A stretch of DNA of 49,396 nucleotides from an uncultured Treponema sp. Its GTDB lineage: Bacteria > Spirochaetota > Spirochaetia > Treponematales > Treponemataceae. The notes under the pieces were generated by a model, which was not told where the DNA came from, searched no databases, and saw nothing but the letters and a program-made list of their open reading frames with translations. The stretch covers positions 1 to 49,396 of the forward strand of contig NZ_CAMCEC010000019.1 in NCBI RefSeq assembly GCF_945873775.1, written 5' to 3'. Below, one piece after another: positions 33,172-42,843 of the stretch; the first letter of the stretch is position 1, and the number at the start of each line of letters is the position of its first letter. Position numbers and translations under genes: made by a program.

Positions 33172-34035
33172 TTAATTCTCATAATCAAGGGATTTGATAG
33201 AAGAATCTGAATCTTCTGAATCGTCGCCCTCAATATCAATAAGATCCTCATCTTCAAGAAGATCTTCATCCAAATCATCAGCTGAAACATCATCATGGAT
33301 AGAAACATAGTTTTCATCCAAATCAGCGGCTTCTTCATAGAAAAGAATTCTGCTGCAATAAGGACAGAAAAGTATTTTTTCTCCATGGTGAACTTCATTT
33401 GCAAACTGCGCAGGCAAAATCATGTGGCAACCATCGCAAACTTTTCCTTTTACAGCAACAATTCCCTTGCGGTTTCTTTTTATGATTCTCTGAAACTTCA
33501 TAATTGTTTCTGAATCGATGCCTTCTGACATTTCTGCTTCTTTTGCTTTTAACGCCTCAAGTTTTTCATTGCAAGCGGCAATTTCCTTGTCAAGATTTTC
33601 GCGGGCTTCGTTTACATCTTTTTCTGTTGAAGCAATCAAATCTTCTTCGCTTTTAAGCAAATCGTTAAGCTCAGCCATGCTTTTTTCTTCACGCTGAAGC
33701 TCTTTTCTTTTCGAGTCTTCCAAAGCCTGCGCTTCTGAAATCTGTTTTTCAAGAATTTCATATTCACGGTGTGTGGAAATTGCATCCATTCCCTTTTCGC
33801 CTTCTTCACGCTTTCTCTGGGCTTCATCAAGCTCAACTCTTAAACGGGCGACAATATCCTTTTTTTCTTCGTAAAGCTTATTTTTTTCGATATACTCTCT
33901 CTTGAAACGGTCAAGGCTTTCCGTGCTGCCATCAAGAGTTTTCGGCAATTCCTCGACTTTCGCTTCAATTTCATATTTTTCAGCAAGCACGTCCTGCAAG
34001 CTTTTTAATCTTTCCAATTCTTCTGTCATTTGCAT
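33172..34035 (-). CDS. Coiled-coil protein with C4 zinc ribbon
   Basis: 287 residues from ATG 34035 (aagagg ahead of it). A long coiled coil rich in Glu and Lys fills residues 1-180 (for example EVEELPKTLDGSTESLDRF and KIAACNEKLEALKAK-like repeats). A zinc ribbon follows, with C-x2-C in KVCDGCHMILPAQFANEV and in ILFCPYCSRILFY. The last 50 residues are strongly acidic. This is the zf-RING_7/DUF164 architecture, also seen in the chlamydial protein CT398 that binds sigma-54 and secretion parts. Its place right after rpoD invites a transcription role, but that is inference. The acidic tail is unusual for the family, as far as I recall. Confidence 0.8.
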   Translation of the reverse strand: MQMTEELERLKSLQDVLAEKYEIEAKVEELPKTLDGSTESLDRFKREYIEKNKLYEEKKDIVARLRVELDEAQRKREEGEKGMDAISTHREYEILEKQISEAQALEDSKRKELQREEKSMAELNDLLKSEEDLIASTEKDVNEARENLDKEIAACNEKLEALKAKEAEMSEGIDSETIMKFQRIIKRNRKGIVAVKGKVCDGCHMILPAQFANEVHHGEKILFCPYCSRILFYEEAADLDENYVSIHDDVSADDLDEDLLEDEDLIDIEGDDSEDSDSSIKSLDYEN

Positions 34036-34114
34036 AGATGGCAACCTCTTGTAAATTCTATATATAGGTGCAATATTTTACACAATTTCGGCTTTTATGT
34101 CTACACGATTTCTC

Positions 34115-36073
34115 TTAAGAATCAATGTAGTCCCTAAGACCGCTTGAACGGCGCGGATGTCTAAGCCTTCTTAAAGCCTTTGCTTCAATCTGGCGGATTC
34201 TTTCCCTTGTTACATTGAAATAAAGTCCAACTTCTTCAAGTGTAAGAGAATATCCATCATCAAGTCCGAATCTCATCTTCAAAACTTCCTGCTCACGCTG
34301 CGGCAACGTGCTTAAAACAGAACGAAGCTGCTCCTGAAGCAATGTATACGCAGTCTGGTTAGCCGGATTTTCAATTTCCTTGTCTTCAATAAAATCTCCC
34401 AAAGATGAATCTTCTTCCTCGCCAATCGGAGTTTCAAGGGAAATCGGCTCTCTAGCAACATTTTTCACTTGCTTTACACGCGCAAGAGGCCATGAAAGCT
34501 GCGCTGCGATTTCTTCATCAGTCGGTTCTCTTCCATATTTTTGCATAAGCTGACGGCTTTCACGGACAACTTTATTTATCTGCTCAATCATGTGAACAGG
34601 AACACGGATTGTTCTTGCCTGGTCAGAAATTGATCTTGTAATCGCCTGGCGAATCCACCAAGTCGCATAAGTTGAAAATTTATAGCCTTTGCGGTATTCA
34701 AATTTTTCAACAGCCTTTATAAGACCGATATTTCCTTCCTGAATCAAGTCAAAAAGCTGAAGTCCGCGGTTTGTATATTTTTTTGCAATCGAAACAACGA
34801 GACGAAGGTTTGCATTTATAAGGCGGTTTTTCGCCTGCTCAAGCTGCAGTCTTCCGCGCTCGATTTCTTTCTTCATTTCAAGAATTTCATCAACGGAATT
34901 TTCAAAGTCGTACTCAAGCTCGCGGAGTTTTCTGTCAATTTTCTGAATTTCAGTGTAGTCCGAACGGATTTCATCAGCAGACATCGCAAGCTCTTTTTCA
35001 AGTTTTGCGGATTCAGTTCTGATTGCAAGGCGGCGGCCAATTGAACGAAGCCCGACAGCATCCGTAATCCGCAGTTTTTTCATGCGGCGCTCTTGAATCA
35101 AATGGTACTCGTCAATTTTCTTTGAAGCCGTGATAAATTTTGCGCTGAAAGTTTCAATTTCTTCAGTCTGAAGATCTGCATTCAAAAGAGACTCTTTTAT
35201 AAAATCTCTTACGCGCTTTAAATTTTCATCAGAAAAAATATTTATCGTAGGATCTTCGGAATGAAGCTGTTTTTTCAACGCCATGTATTCAGCCATTTGC
35301 TCGCGGATCGGCTTCACATATTCAACATAGCAGCTTCTCAAGCGGCGGCGTTCAGCCATAAGCTCGTTAATTTCTTTTCTGGCTTTTCCAGGCTCATGCG
35401 GATCTATTTTTTTATAAATTGTGTGGCAAATCTGATAAAATTCAGGAATAATCATGCCGGAATTTCTTATGACATTTTTTATTATGTTCTGGCCGTCTTC
35501 CATTTGCTTTGAAAGAATAACTTCCTGCTCTGCCGTAAGAAGATTTTCCTTTCCAATTTCGCGCAGATAAAGCCTGATCGGATCGTCAATTCCAGATTCT
35601 TTGTCATTTGAAACAAGGCGGTGTTTTTCATCAAATTTAGAATCATCTTCAGAATCAGAAAGCGAATCCTCGTCGTCCTCATCCTCATCTTCTTCATCAT
35701 CCAGAAGATTATCCTCTTCCATAACCTGAATATTGTTTTTTGTAAGAAGCTGAAGGACTTCCTCCATCTTTGGAGAATTCACAAATTCTGGAGTTAAAAT
35801 CTCGGTGATTTCGTCCCATGAAATAATCTGCTTGCTGCACGCATAATCCAAAAGCTTTTTTACATTCGGATCAAGAACTTCCTCTGAATCCTGCTCAGAA
35901 TCCGAAGTCTCTTCCTCATCTTCTGAATTTTCTTCCTGAACAGATTCATTTTCTTCTGATTCATCAAATTCGGACAAATCATCATTCTTTTTGCTTTTTT
36001 CAGATTTTGATTCAAGCGATTTTTTTTCTTTTTTAACTGACTCAGATTTTTTTTCAGGTGACTTTCTAGCCAT
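34115..36073 (-). CDS. rpoD: Primary sigma factor RpoD (sigma-70)
   Basis: Housekeeping sigma subunit of RNA polymerase, 652 residues. An N-terminal Lys/Glu/Ser/Asp-rich region of about 150 residues precedes region 1.2 ([20 protein letters not shown]), a non-conserved insert, region 2 ([51 protein letters not shown]) and region 3. Region 4 follows with [20 protein letters not shown] and the helix-turn-helix [20 protein letters not shown]. Conserved region 2.4/4.2 residues match the TTGACA/TATAAT promoters seen in this window. It lies four bases after dnaG in the classical macromolecular-synthesis order (dnaG-rpoD). The charged N-terminal extension is longer than in many sigma factors. Confidence 0.96.
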   Translation of the reverse strand: MARKSPEKKSESVKKEKKSLESKSEKSKKNDDLSEFDESEENESVQEENSEDEEETSDSEQDSEEVLDPNVKKLLDYACSKQIISWDEITEILTPEFVNSPKMEEVLQLLTKNNIQVMEEDNLLDDEEDEDEDDEDSLSDSEDDSKFDEKHRLVSNDKESGIDDPIRLYLREIGKENLLTAEQEVILSKQMEDGQNIIKNVIRNSGMIIPEFYQICHTIYKKIDPHEPGKARKEINELMAERRRLRSCYVEYVKPIREQMAEYMALKKQLHSEDPTINIFSDENLKRVRDFIKESLLNADLQTEEIETFSAKFITASKKIDEYHLIQERRMKKLRITDAVGLRSIGRRLAIRTESAKLEKELAMSADEIRSDYTEIQKIDRKLRELEYDFENSVDEILEMKKEIERGRLQLEQAKNRLINANLRLVVSIAKKYTNRGLQLFDLIQEGNIGLIKAVEKFEYRKGYKFSTYATWWIRQAITRSISDQARTIRVPVHMIEQINKVVRESRQLMQKYGREPTDEEIAAQLSWPLARVKQVKNVAREPISLETPIGEEEDSSLGDFIEDKEIENPANQTAYTLLQEQLRSVLSTLPQREQEVLKMRFGLDDGYSLTLEEVGLYFNVTRERIRQIEAKALRRLRHPRRSSGLRDYIDS

Positions 36074-36076
36074 TGA

Positions 36077-37879
36077 TTAATCCTTCAAATTTTCAATTTG
36101 GAAATCAAGTTCCATTTTCTGTTTTGTAAGCTCCGCTAAAAGCGCCTTGTCTTCCGGCAAAATGCTCCTCGACAAAGAGGAAATTTTTTCCATAATAGAC
36201 ATTTTTTTTCGCTTGCAAGCATTCCTTTTCAAGTAATTTATACAGCTTTCGGCAGACTCTTGAATTCGCCCAGTATTTTTGCTTACAGTTTCAATTATAA
36301 GCTTTCTGAAATTTTCCTGATCTATCCGGTTAAGTATATTGCTTACTGAAAAAGAGCCGTTTTTCTGGCACTCTTGCATAACAGCAAATAGTTGCTTGGA
36401 ATAACTGTCCGACAAATCATCAACAGAAACACATTCGCACATTTTTTGGAAAAGACTGACATCTTCAGTTACGGCTGTCATAACAGCTTGCAGCTCAGCG
36501 GTTACTTTTATTTTTTCAGAATCCGCCGGATTTTTCTGCTCCGTACTTGCATTTCTAAAACGGTATGAAACTTTGTCCCGGTTGAAATAATCCCTTCGAG
36601 CAGCCTCCTTTTCTATACCGTATGTCTGGCACAACTGATCCAGACAGGCATCTTTCTGAACATCCGACTGCAAAGAATCTATGTACTCAAAAAAATCTAA
36701 TGACGCTTTAGACTTGCCCATAGGGGTATCTTTAGGATAGAGTTCTTGCAGTTTAGACAACAGATAATCAGAATCAAATATAGCATTATTGACTTCATTC
36801 GTCAAGTATTCAGCCCCGAAATTCAGCATAATTTCAGCAGGATCTTTTCCGCCGGAAAGCCTTATAACTTTTACAGCCACGCCTTGTTTTCTGCACATCA
36901 GGATTGCGCGTTTTGTAGCTTTTTGCCCCGCTCCGTCAGAATCAAAAGAAAGATAAATTTCTTCAACAAAATGCTTTACAAGTGAAATTTGCTCGTCAGT
37001 AAGAGACGTTCCCAAAGGAGCAACCGCCCAGGTAATCCCGCACTGATGGTAAGCAATGCAGTCCATGTAGCCTTCGCAAAATATGACTTTTCGCTTTTCA
37101 CGTATTGAGGACTTTGCAAAATTAAATGCGTAAAGAGTGCTTCCTTTTTTATACTGAATCAAGTCGCCGGAATTAAGATATTTTGGGGACTTCTGGGCAT
37201 CGCCGCGCAAAAAACGTCCGCCCATAGCGACAACGTCTCCGTCCTTGTCAAAAATCGGAAACATAAGCCTGTCAGAAAAAAAAGCGCAATCTGGATAATT
37301 TTTGCTAAAAAGTCCGGAATTATTCAAAAAATCATCGGAATAATTTTTTTTCAAAAGAAACTGCTTTAGCCATCTTCGGTCTGAAGGGCTGTAGCCGATT
37401 TTAAATTTTTCAAGAGTTTCCTGAGAAAGCCCGCGCTTTAAAATGTAGTCAAGGGCAAATTTTCCAGCTGGAGTTTCCATGAGCATATAGTGGAACATTC
37501 CGGCGACTCTTGTATACAAATTTTTATATTCGTCTTTTATTTTTGAAGCTGAAGAATCCACAGTTTTTGCAGAACCGCTTGAATATGAAAGCTGAACTCC
37601 TGCTTTTTTTGCAAGAAATTCAACAGACTCAACAAAAGAGATTTTTTCCATCTCCTTTACAAAATCAAAGACGTTTCCAGAAACTCCGCAGCCAAAGCAA
37701 TGGTAAAATTTTTTATCCTGAGAAACACTGAACGAAGGAGTTTTTTCATTGTGAAAAGGACAGCAGCCCCACCAGTTTGAGCCGCGCTGTTCAAGAGGAA
37801 CGTACTCGGAAATAAGACTGACAATATCAGTTTTTTCCGCAACTTCGTCAATCGATTCCTTAGATATAAGACCAGGCAT
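36077..37879 (-). CDS. dnaG: DNA primase
   Basis: Synthesises RNA primers for replication. The CHC2 zinc finger has C40, H43, C61 and C64 (WGCCPFHNEKTPSF, FYHCFGCGVSGNVF). The catalytic core follows with YILKRGLSQETLEKFKIGYS and the Toprim motifs (KVIFCEGYMDCIAYHQCGI, EIYLSFDSDGAGQKATKRA), including the DxD metal site. The C-terminal region that contacts DnaB is helical and variable. Its 600 residues match DnaG. The gene starts seven bases after the mltG region in the same direction and is followed after three bases by rpoD. Its ATG has no strong ribosome site but lies just after the upstream stop, so coupling is likely. Confidence 0.95.
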   Translation of the reverse strand: MPGLISKESIDEVAEKTDIVSLISEYVPLEQRGSNWWGCCPFHNEKTPSFSVSQDKKFYHCFGCGVSGNVFDFVKEMEKISFVESVEFLAKKAGVQLSYSSGSAKTVDSSASKIKDEYKNLYTRVAGMFHYMLMETPAGKFALDYILKRGLSQETLEKFKIGYSPSDRRWLKQFLLKKNYSDDFLNNSGLFSKNYPDCAFFSDRLMFPIFDKDGDVVAMGGRFLRGDAQKSPKYLNSGDLIQYKKGSTLYAFNFAKSSIREKRKVIFCEGYMDCIAYHQCGITWAVAPLGTSLTDEQISLVKHFVEEIYLSFDSDGAGQKATKRAILMCRKQGVAVKVIRLSGGKDPAEIMLNFGAEYLTNEVNNAIFDSDYLLSKLQELYPKDTPMGKSKASLDFFEYIDSLQSDVQKDACLDQLCQTYGIEKEAARRDYFNRDKVSYRFRNASTEQKNPADSEKIKVTAELQAVMTAVTEDVSLFQKMCECVSVDDLSDSYSKQLFAVMQECQKNGSFSVSNILNRIDQENFRKLIIETVSKNTGRIQESAESCINYLKRNACKRKKMSIMEKISSLSRSILPEDKALLAELTKQKMELDFQIENLKD

Positions 37880-37885
37880 TTGATT

Positions 37886-38941
37886 TTAAAAACCTTTTGA
37901 ATAATAGTTTGTATTTTCCGCAGCCTTGTGCTGGTCAAAATTTTTTGAAAATGTATGGCGTCCAGTCGCAGGATCTGTAAGAACAAAAAAATAATAGTCA
38001 GTCTTAGCAGGATTCAATGTGGCAGACAAAGCGACAAGCCCCGGATTAGAAATAGGTCCTGCAGGAAGTCCAGCCCATTTGTAAGTATTATAAGGACTGT
38101 CAATTTTTAAATCATCGTAAGTTATGCGGTCAGGATGCGGCTTGCCTTGAATTTCAGTCAAAATATATTCAATTGTAGCGCAGGAATAAAGCCCAATTCC
38201 ATGTTTAAGCCTGTTTGTAAAAACACTGGAAATCAGCGGAGCTTCAGACTTAACACGATATTCACGCTCAACAACAGAAGCCAAAGTAACAAGCTCATGC
38301 AGTTCCAAAGGAGACAAATCTTGAATTCCTGAAATTTCAGCGGTTTTAGCAAAAAAGTTGTCCGCCATAATTTCAATAACATCTTTTGCTTCCATTTGCG
38401 CTATAAAGAAATAAGTGTCGGGAAAAAGGTAGCCTTCAAAATTCTGGGCAGGAATTTTATATTTTTCCAAAAGCTCAGAATTTTTGCAGTAAAATAAAAA
38501 ATCCGCAGCGGAACAAATATTTTTATCTTCAAGAATTCTTGCAATTTTTGACATTGTAAGCCCTTCTGGAACGACAACAGAAATGTATTCGCTCGCGCCG
38601 GACTGCAAAATCTGATAAATTTCTTTTAGCCCCATTGAAGTGCTTAAAGTATACGAGCCGCTTTTCAAGCTGAACGGCTTTGTTCTGTCAAATACGCTGA
38701 ATCTTGCGGCATAATAAAAAGCATCGGCTGATTTTACAAACCCTTTTTCCTTTAAAAGAATCGAAATTTTCCTTACCGAAGCTCCTGAAGGCACGCTGAT
38801 TTTTTCAACACGGCTATTTTCCGCAGAATCAACAGGCTTGACAATATAAGCCCACATTCCAAAAGCCGCCACAAAAAGAATTGAAAGCGCCGCCAGAATC
38901 CAGGTAAAAAAAACAACAATCTTATATAAAATCCGTTTCAA
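37886..38941 (-). CDS. mltG: Endolytic murein transglycosylase MltG
   Basis: MltG (YceG-like) cuts nascent glycan strands at the outer face of the inner membrane and probably sets their length. The 351 residues begin with a membrane helix (IVVFFTWILAALSILFVAAF). A LysM-like part (KISVPSGASVRKISILLKEK) and the catalytic domain follow, with FEGYLFPDTYFF, the Glu-containing LVTLASVVEREYR (catalytic Glu), RLKHGIGLYSCATIEYIL and the DSPYNTYKWAGLPAGPISNP hallmark. It overlaps the upstream MBL-fold gene by four bases (ATGA). The location within a replication and transcription gene string joins wall metabolism to the cell-cycle genes, as in other bacteria with mltG near dnaG. Confidence 0.93.
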   Translation of the reverse strand: MKRILYKIVVFFTWILAALSILFVAAFGMWAYIVKPVDSAENSRVEKISVPSGASVRKISILLKEKGFVKSADAFYYAARFSVFDRTKPFSLKSGSYTLSTSMGLKEIYQILQSGASEYISVVVPEGLTMSKIARILEDKNICSAADFLFYCKNSELLEKYKIPAQNFEGYLFPDTYFFIAQMEAKDVIEIMADNFFAKTAEISGIQDLSPLELHELVTLASVVEREYRVKSEAPLISSVFTNRLKHGIGLYSCATIEYILTEIQGKPHPDRITYDDLKIDSPYNTYKWAGLPAGPISNPGLVALSATLNPAKTDYYFFVLTDPATGRHTFSKNFDQHKAAENTNYYSKGF

Positions 38942-39888
38942 AGCTGAATTTCCTGACCTTCTTTTGAAATATAAAGATTCAAATTTCCATTCGACTTATA
39001 TTTTTTGTAGTTGTTTCCAGCATCAAGAATTGAATCAAGTTTTTTATCATCGTAGTTCGGCTCGTGGTGAAAAAAGTAAAGGTTCTTGATATTCCAGTTA
39101 GAAGCAAAATCAATTGCAGAACTAAAAGAATTGTGCCCCCAGTTCACTTTTTTTGCAGCTTCTGGATTTGTGTACTGGCTGTCAAAAACCAAAACATCAG
39201 CATTTTCAAAAAATTTATTTCTTGCGCTATTTTTGTCAAAATCCGAAGTCTGAAGCTCAACATCTGTGCTGTAAATAAAACGTTTTCCGTCCTCTTCAAA
39301 TGAATAAGAATAAGAATCTCCCGGATGAAACATTCTGTGGCATTCTATTTTCAAACCGCCGATTTCTATTGGAGAGCCTTCTTTCATAAGGTGAAACGAA
39401 AGCTGATTTTTTACAGATTCAAAGCAGGCGTTTATTGGAAAATATGGAAGGCTGCTCTGACGCTCAAGGTATTCCTCGGCATTTTCAAAAGGCGTATAAA
39501 TATCGATTTTTGAATTAGGCGAAAAAGACTGTCCGAAAAATGGAAAGCCCTGAATATGATCCCAATGAAAATGTGAAAGAAAAATATTATAATGTCCGTT
39601 TTCCGGCTGTCGGCCAGCAACAGAAAATTCTCTTAATCCTGTTCCGCAGTCAAGCAAAAAAAGCTCGTCGGATTTTGACCTAAGCTCTATGCAAGGAGTG
39701 TTTCCGCCTATAGTTCCATAAATCCATTCAGGCAGAGACGAAAGGAATTTCATTTTTGACTCGGCGCTTTCCAAATCTTTTGGAGAAATACGGGAAACAA
39801 CGGCCGCAATTTTTGCCTGCACCTGAGCACTCTTCAGCGGCGTAGGCAAAGACCCCCGAACTCCCCAGAAATGAATCAGCACTTTCAT
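38938..39888 (-). CDS. Metallo-beta-lactamase-fold hydrolase
   Basis: A 316-residue soluble MBL-fold enzyme. The N-terminus VLIHFWGVRGSLPTPL is typical of the subgroup related to cyclic-nucleotide phosphodiesterases and PqsE/RNase Z-like proteins. The metal motif HxHxDH is in LSHFHWDHIQGFPFF. MFHPGDSYSYSFEEDGKRF supplies a His and Asp region, DVLVFDSQYTN the bridging Asp and NLYFFHHEPNYDD the last His. All metal ligands seem present, so it should be active; the substrate (a phosphodiester or a lactone) is not determined by sequence. It overlaps mltG by ATGA and lies 67 bases after dnaB. Confidence 0.8.
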   Translation of the reverse strand: MKVLIHFWGVRGSLPTPLKSAQVQAKIAAVVSRISPKDLESAESKMKFLSSLPEWIYGTIGGNTPCIELRSKSDELFLLDCGTGLREFSVAGRQPENGHYNIFLSHFHWDHIQGFPFFGQSFSPNSKIDIYTPFENAEEYLERQSSLPYFPINACFESVKNQLSFHLMKEGSPIEIGGLKIECHRMFHPGDSYSYSFEEDGKRFIYSTDVELQTSDFDKNSARNKFFENADVLVFDSQYTNPEAAKKVNWGHNSFSSAIDFASNWNIKNLYFFHHEPNYDDKKLDSILDAGNNYKKYKSNGNLNLYISKEGQEIQL

Positions 39889-39955
39889 CCTCCATAAAAT
39901 TCCGCAGAATTTTTGAGATTATAGTATACAGAAATTGAAACAAACTGTAAACAGA

Positions 39956-41284
39956 TTATTCCTTGCTTTTGTTTTCAAATTTCGTGTAGCTTGAAAGGAA
40001 TATAACATCAACATCGCCAATCGGACCGTTGCGCTGTTTTGCCACAATCAGTTTTCGTTCCTGAACCGGATTGTAGCCTTCGTTAGTTTCCTTATTATCG
40101 CTTCGTTTTCCGTGTATAAACATAACCATGTCAGCGTCCTGCTCAATCGAGCCTGAGCCTCTGAGCTGAGCAAGATTCGGCTCTTCACCTTCTGCGGCTC
40201 TGGCAACCTGGCACAAAACAACAATCGGAATTTCAAGCTCACGCGCAAGGCTTTTAAGAGATTTTGAAATTGCGGACTGCTGCTCAAAAAGCTGGGCATC
40301 TGGATTTTCACTTGTAATAAGCCCGATATAATCAATAAAAATAATCTGGACTTTCTGGTTGACTTTCATGCGTCTTGCCATCGCCCGCAAATCAAGGAGC
40401 TTCATGTTCGGCGTGTCAACAATATAAAGAGGCGCATTGAAACATTCTCCAGCCGCATCCTGAAGCTTTTTGAAATCTTCTATTTTAAGCATTCCGTTTC
40501 TAAGCTTTGTTCCAGGAATTCTCGCAATCTGAGAAAGAAGACGCTGCGCAATCTGATCCGCAGACATTTCCAAGCTGAAAAATCCACACGGAATTCCGCG
40601 GTCAATTGCAATATTTTGCATCATGCTCAACGCAAGGGCGGTTTTTCCCATTGAAGGACGCGCGCCAATTATAATCATTTCGCTGTTCTGAAAACCGCTT
40701 GTCATGCTGTCAAGATCGTTAAGTCCAGACGGAATGCCGGAAAACGCATTTTTATTCTTGTAGCGCGTATCGATTATCTGAATTACCTTCGGCACAACAT
40801 CTTTCATTGCAAGAACTTGCGCAGACTGGTTTATATCAGTGAGCTTGAAAATTTTCTGCTCTGCATCTTCAAGAATAGAACGGCTTTCCTTTGTTTCGTC
40901 AAAACTAGATGCCTTTATTTCAGAGGAAATTTTTATAAGATTCCGCCGAGTTGACTGGTCAAGGACAATTTTAGCGTAATAGTCAACATTCGCGCTTGTG
41001 GGAACAATATCTGTTAGGGAAGAAATATAAGCGACTCCGCCTGCTGCCTCAAGTTTTCCATTTTTTGTAAGGTCGTCAACAAGAGTGAGCAAGTCGCCTT
41101 TTATTCCAGCTGAAAAAAGATGCATCAAGGATTCATAAATAAGCTGATTCTGCTGACTGTAAAAATTTTCACTTCGCAAATATGTTACAACATCGCTTAC
41201 AGAACTCCAGTCCAGCAAAAGAGCACCAAGAACAGCCTGCTCTGCCTCAATATTGTGCGGAGGTATCTTATCTTTCAGATCCAT
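39956..41284 (-). CDS. dnaB: Replicative DNA helicase
   Basis: Hexameric 5'-3' helicase of the replisome. The 442 residues contain the N-terminal domain (PPHNIEAEQAVLGALLLD), the linker and the RecA-like domain. That domain has Walker A IIIGARPSMGKTALALSMM, Walker B VQIIFIDYIGLI, VLCQVARAAE and the arginine region LRGSGSIEQDADMVMFI. It starts 35 bases downstream of the rplI terminator, so expression may rely partly on read-through or on its own promoter. No intein is present. The order rpsF-ssb-rpsR-rplI-dnaB is conserved in many bacteria. Confidence 0.96.
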   Translation of the reverse strand: MDLKDKIPPHNIEAEQAVLGALLLDWSSVSDVVTYLRSENFYSQQNQLIYESLMHLFSAGIKGDLLTLVDDLTKNGKLEAAGGVAYISSLTDIVPTSANVDYYAKIVLDQSTRRNLIKISSEIKASSFDETKESRSILEDAEQKIFKLTDINQSAQVLAMKDVVPKVIQIIDTRYKNKNAFSGIPSGLNDLDSMTSGFQNSEMIIIGARPSMGKTALALSMMQNIAIDRGIPCGFFSLEMSADQIAQRLLSQIARIPGTKLRNGMLKIEDFKKLQDAAGECFNAPLYIVDTPNMKLLDLRAMARRMKVNQKVQIIFIDYIGLITSENPDAQLFEQQSAISKSLKSLARELEIPIVVLCQVARAAEGEEPNLAQLRGSGSIEQDADMVMFIHGKRSDNKETNEGYNPVQERKLIVAKQRNGPIGDVDVIFLSSYTKFENKSKE

Positions 41285-41311
41285 TTTTCCTCTTTTACGG
41301 TTTTTTATAAA

Positions 41312-41352
41312 TCCTAAATAAAAAAAACCGCAAGAAAAATCTCACGGTTTTA
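41312..41352 (-). terminator. Rho-independent terminator after rplI
   Basis: On the minus strand aaaaccg (41351-41345) pairs with cggtttt (41330-41324) around a 14-base loop, followed by a run of T. It lies between the ribosomal-protein unit and dnaB. Confidence 0.65.
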
Positions 41353-41377
41353 TTTTTTTTCAAAGCAATTTCAGCTA

Positions 41378-41899
41378 TTACTCAGATTTTGCTTCTTCAG
41401 CTGGAGCTTCATTCTTTTTTGCAGGAGCTTCTTCTTTCTTAGCAGTTGCATCATCCTGAGATTTTACAGTAACTTTTACTTCAGCTACTGTAGTTTCATA
41501 AAGATGAACTTTTACAGAATAAGAGCCTGTATTTTTGATTGTGTGTCCAGGAATTTCAACTTTCTTGCGTTCAATCTCAAATCCGCTCTTCTTGTAGAAG
41601 TCAGAAACTGTCTGGTTTGTAACAGCACCGTACAATTTTCCATTGTTTCCAGCAGGCATAGAAATAACAACTTCAAGAGCCTCAAGTTTTTCCTTCAAGC
41701 TCATGCTGTCCTTGCGCTTCTGTTCCTTGCGGGCTTCAATTTCAGCCTTTTTTGTAGCAAAATAAGCTTCTGTTTCCGGTGTGCATGGAACTGCAAGCAT
41801 ACGAGGGAAAAGATAGTTACGGAAATATCCGTTTGCAACATTCTTTACATCACCCATTTCTCCAAGGTGTTTTACATCTTCATTAAGAATTACTTTCAT
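41378..41899 (-). CDS. rplI: 50S ribosomal protein L9 with a charged C-terminal extension
   Basis: The first 150 residues are ordinary L9. The N-terminal domain is MKVILNEDVKHLGEMGDVKN followed by VANGYFRNYLFPRMLA, then the connecting helix and the C-terminal domain (GNNGKLYGAVTNQTVSDFYK, HTIKNTGSYSVKVHLY). After about residue 150 there is a Lys/Glu/Ala/Pro-rich tail (KKEEAPAKKNEAPAEEAKSE) that typical L9 proteins of 148-150 residues lack. A good aggagc ribosome site precedes the ATG. It is the fourth gene of the rpsF operon, 68 bases after rpsR. Confidence 0.95.
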   Translation of the reverse strand: MKVILNEDVKHLGEMGDVKNVANGYFRNYLFPRMLAVPCTPETEAYFATKKAEIEARKEQKRKDSMSLKEKLEALEVVISMPAGNNGKLYGAVTNQTVSDFYKKSGFEIERKKVEIPGHTIKNTGSYSVKVHLYETTVAEVKVTVKSQDDATAKKEEAPAKKNEAPAEEAKSE

Positions 41900-41967
41900 T
41901 TTTCAAGCTCCTATAAAATTTTGATTTTACGCAGATCCACCAGGAGTTGGCTTCTCTGCTGAAAAAA

Positions 41968-42282
41968 TTAGTCTGCAACAAAAGGAAGAAGACAAATTGC
42001 GCGCGCACGTTTAATTGCAGCTGCAACTTCTTTCTGATGTCTTGAGCAAGTTCCAGTTATGCGGCGTGGAAGAATTTTGCCACGTTCTGTTGTAAAGCGG
42101 CGAAGTCCGTCCGCATCCTTGTAATCAATTTTTCCCTTGTTTGCGCAAAAGCGGCATACTTTCTTGTGAGAGAAAAATTTTCCTTTTCCACGAGCTCCGC
42201 GAACTTCGTCTTCACGTCCTGAATCCTGAAGCTGCTCCTGTGTTACATTTGTATTTTCGTTTACTTCTTTTTCGTCTGCCAT
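41968..42282 (-). CDS. rpsR: 30S ribosomal protein S18
   Basis: The conserved part [20 protein letters not shown], then [19 protein letters not shown] and [20 protein letters not shown] identifies S18. A zinc-binding set C-x2-C plus C-x2-H (CRFC, CSRH) is retained, so it is the Zn-containing form. It has an N-terminal extension of about 40 acidic and then basic residues ([20 protein letters not shown]) compared with the usual 70-80 residue protein. An aggagc ribosome site is present. It lies in the order rpsF-ssb-rpsR-rplI. S18 binds S6 on the 30S platform. Confidence 0.96.
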   Translation of the reverse strand: MADEKEVNENTNVTQEQLQDSGREDEVRGARGKGKFFSHKKVCRFCANKGKIDYKDADGLRRFTTERGKILPRRITGTCSRHQKEVAAAIKRARAICLLPFVAD

Positions 42283-42331
42283 AATATAGCTCCTGTTTTT
42301 AAGAGTTTTTTTTCAAACTGCGGAAACCGAA

Positions 42332-42820
42332 TTAAAACGGAATATCCTCAGGGAAGCCTGCGTTGTCTCCGCCAAAAGCTTCTGAAGAAGGCTCGTATCC
42401 GCCGCCGGAAGACTGATTTTGAGAATAAGAAGCGCGCTGCTGATAACCCCCGAATGAATCAGAGCCGCCGCCATTTTGACTTCCAGAAGACCTAGAACCC
42501 AAAAGCTCAACTGAATCAGCAAGAATATTTACCCTGCTGAATTTCTGTCCGTCTTTTTCCCACCTGTCTTGGCGTAGAGAACCTTGAACCGCAATTTGTG
42601 TTCCTTTTGTAAGATAAGGCTTGATACCTTCCGCGCCTTTTCCGAAATATGAAACATCGAAAAAGTTAGCCTCGCTGATCCACTGGTCTCCGTCTTTCTT
42701 GCTGCGGTTTACAGCAATAGAAATTGAAGCGACAGCAGTTCCGCTGTTAAGATACCTTAATTCTGCGTCTCTTGTAAGTCTTCCTACAATAACAACGCTG
42801 TTTATATCAGAATTCGCCAT
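42332..42820 (-). CDS. ssb: Single-stranded DNA-binding protein
   Basis: A 162-residue SSB. The OB fold comes first (INSVVIVGRLTRDAELRYLN, TAVASISIAVNRSKKDG, WISEANFFDVSYFGKGAEGI). A Gly/Ser/Gln-rich linker follows, and the acidic tip EDIPF recruits repair and replication partners. It lies between rpsF and rpsR with short spacers (23 and 49 bases). A ggag site precedes the ATG. The tail and fold are complete, so it should be the housekeeping SSB of the cell. Confidence 0.95.
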   Translation of the reverse strand: MANSDINSVVIVGRLTRDAELRYLNSGTAVASISIAVNRSKKDGDQWISEANFFDVSYFGKGAEGIKPYLTKGTQIAVQGSLRQDRWEKDGQKFSRVNILADSVELLGSRSSGSQNGGGSDSFGGYQQRASYSQNQSSGGGYEPSSEAFGGDNAGFPEDIPF

Positions 42821-42843
42821 AATCTACTCCGGATTTTTTTGTC

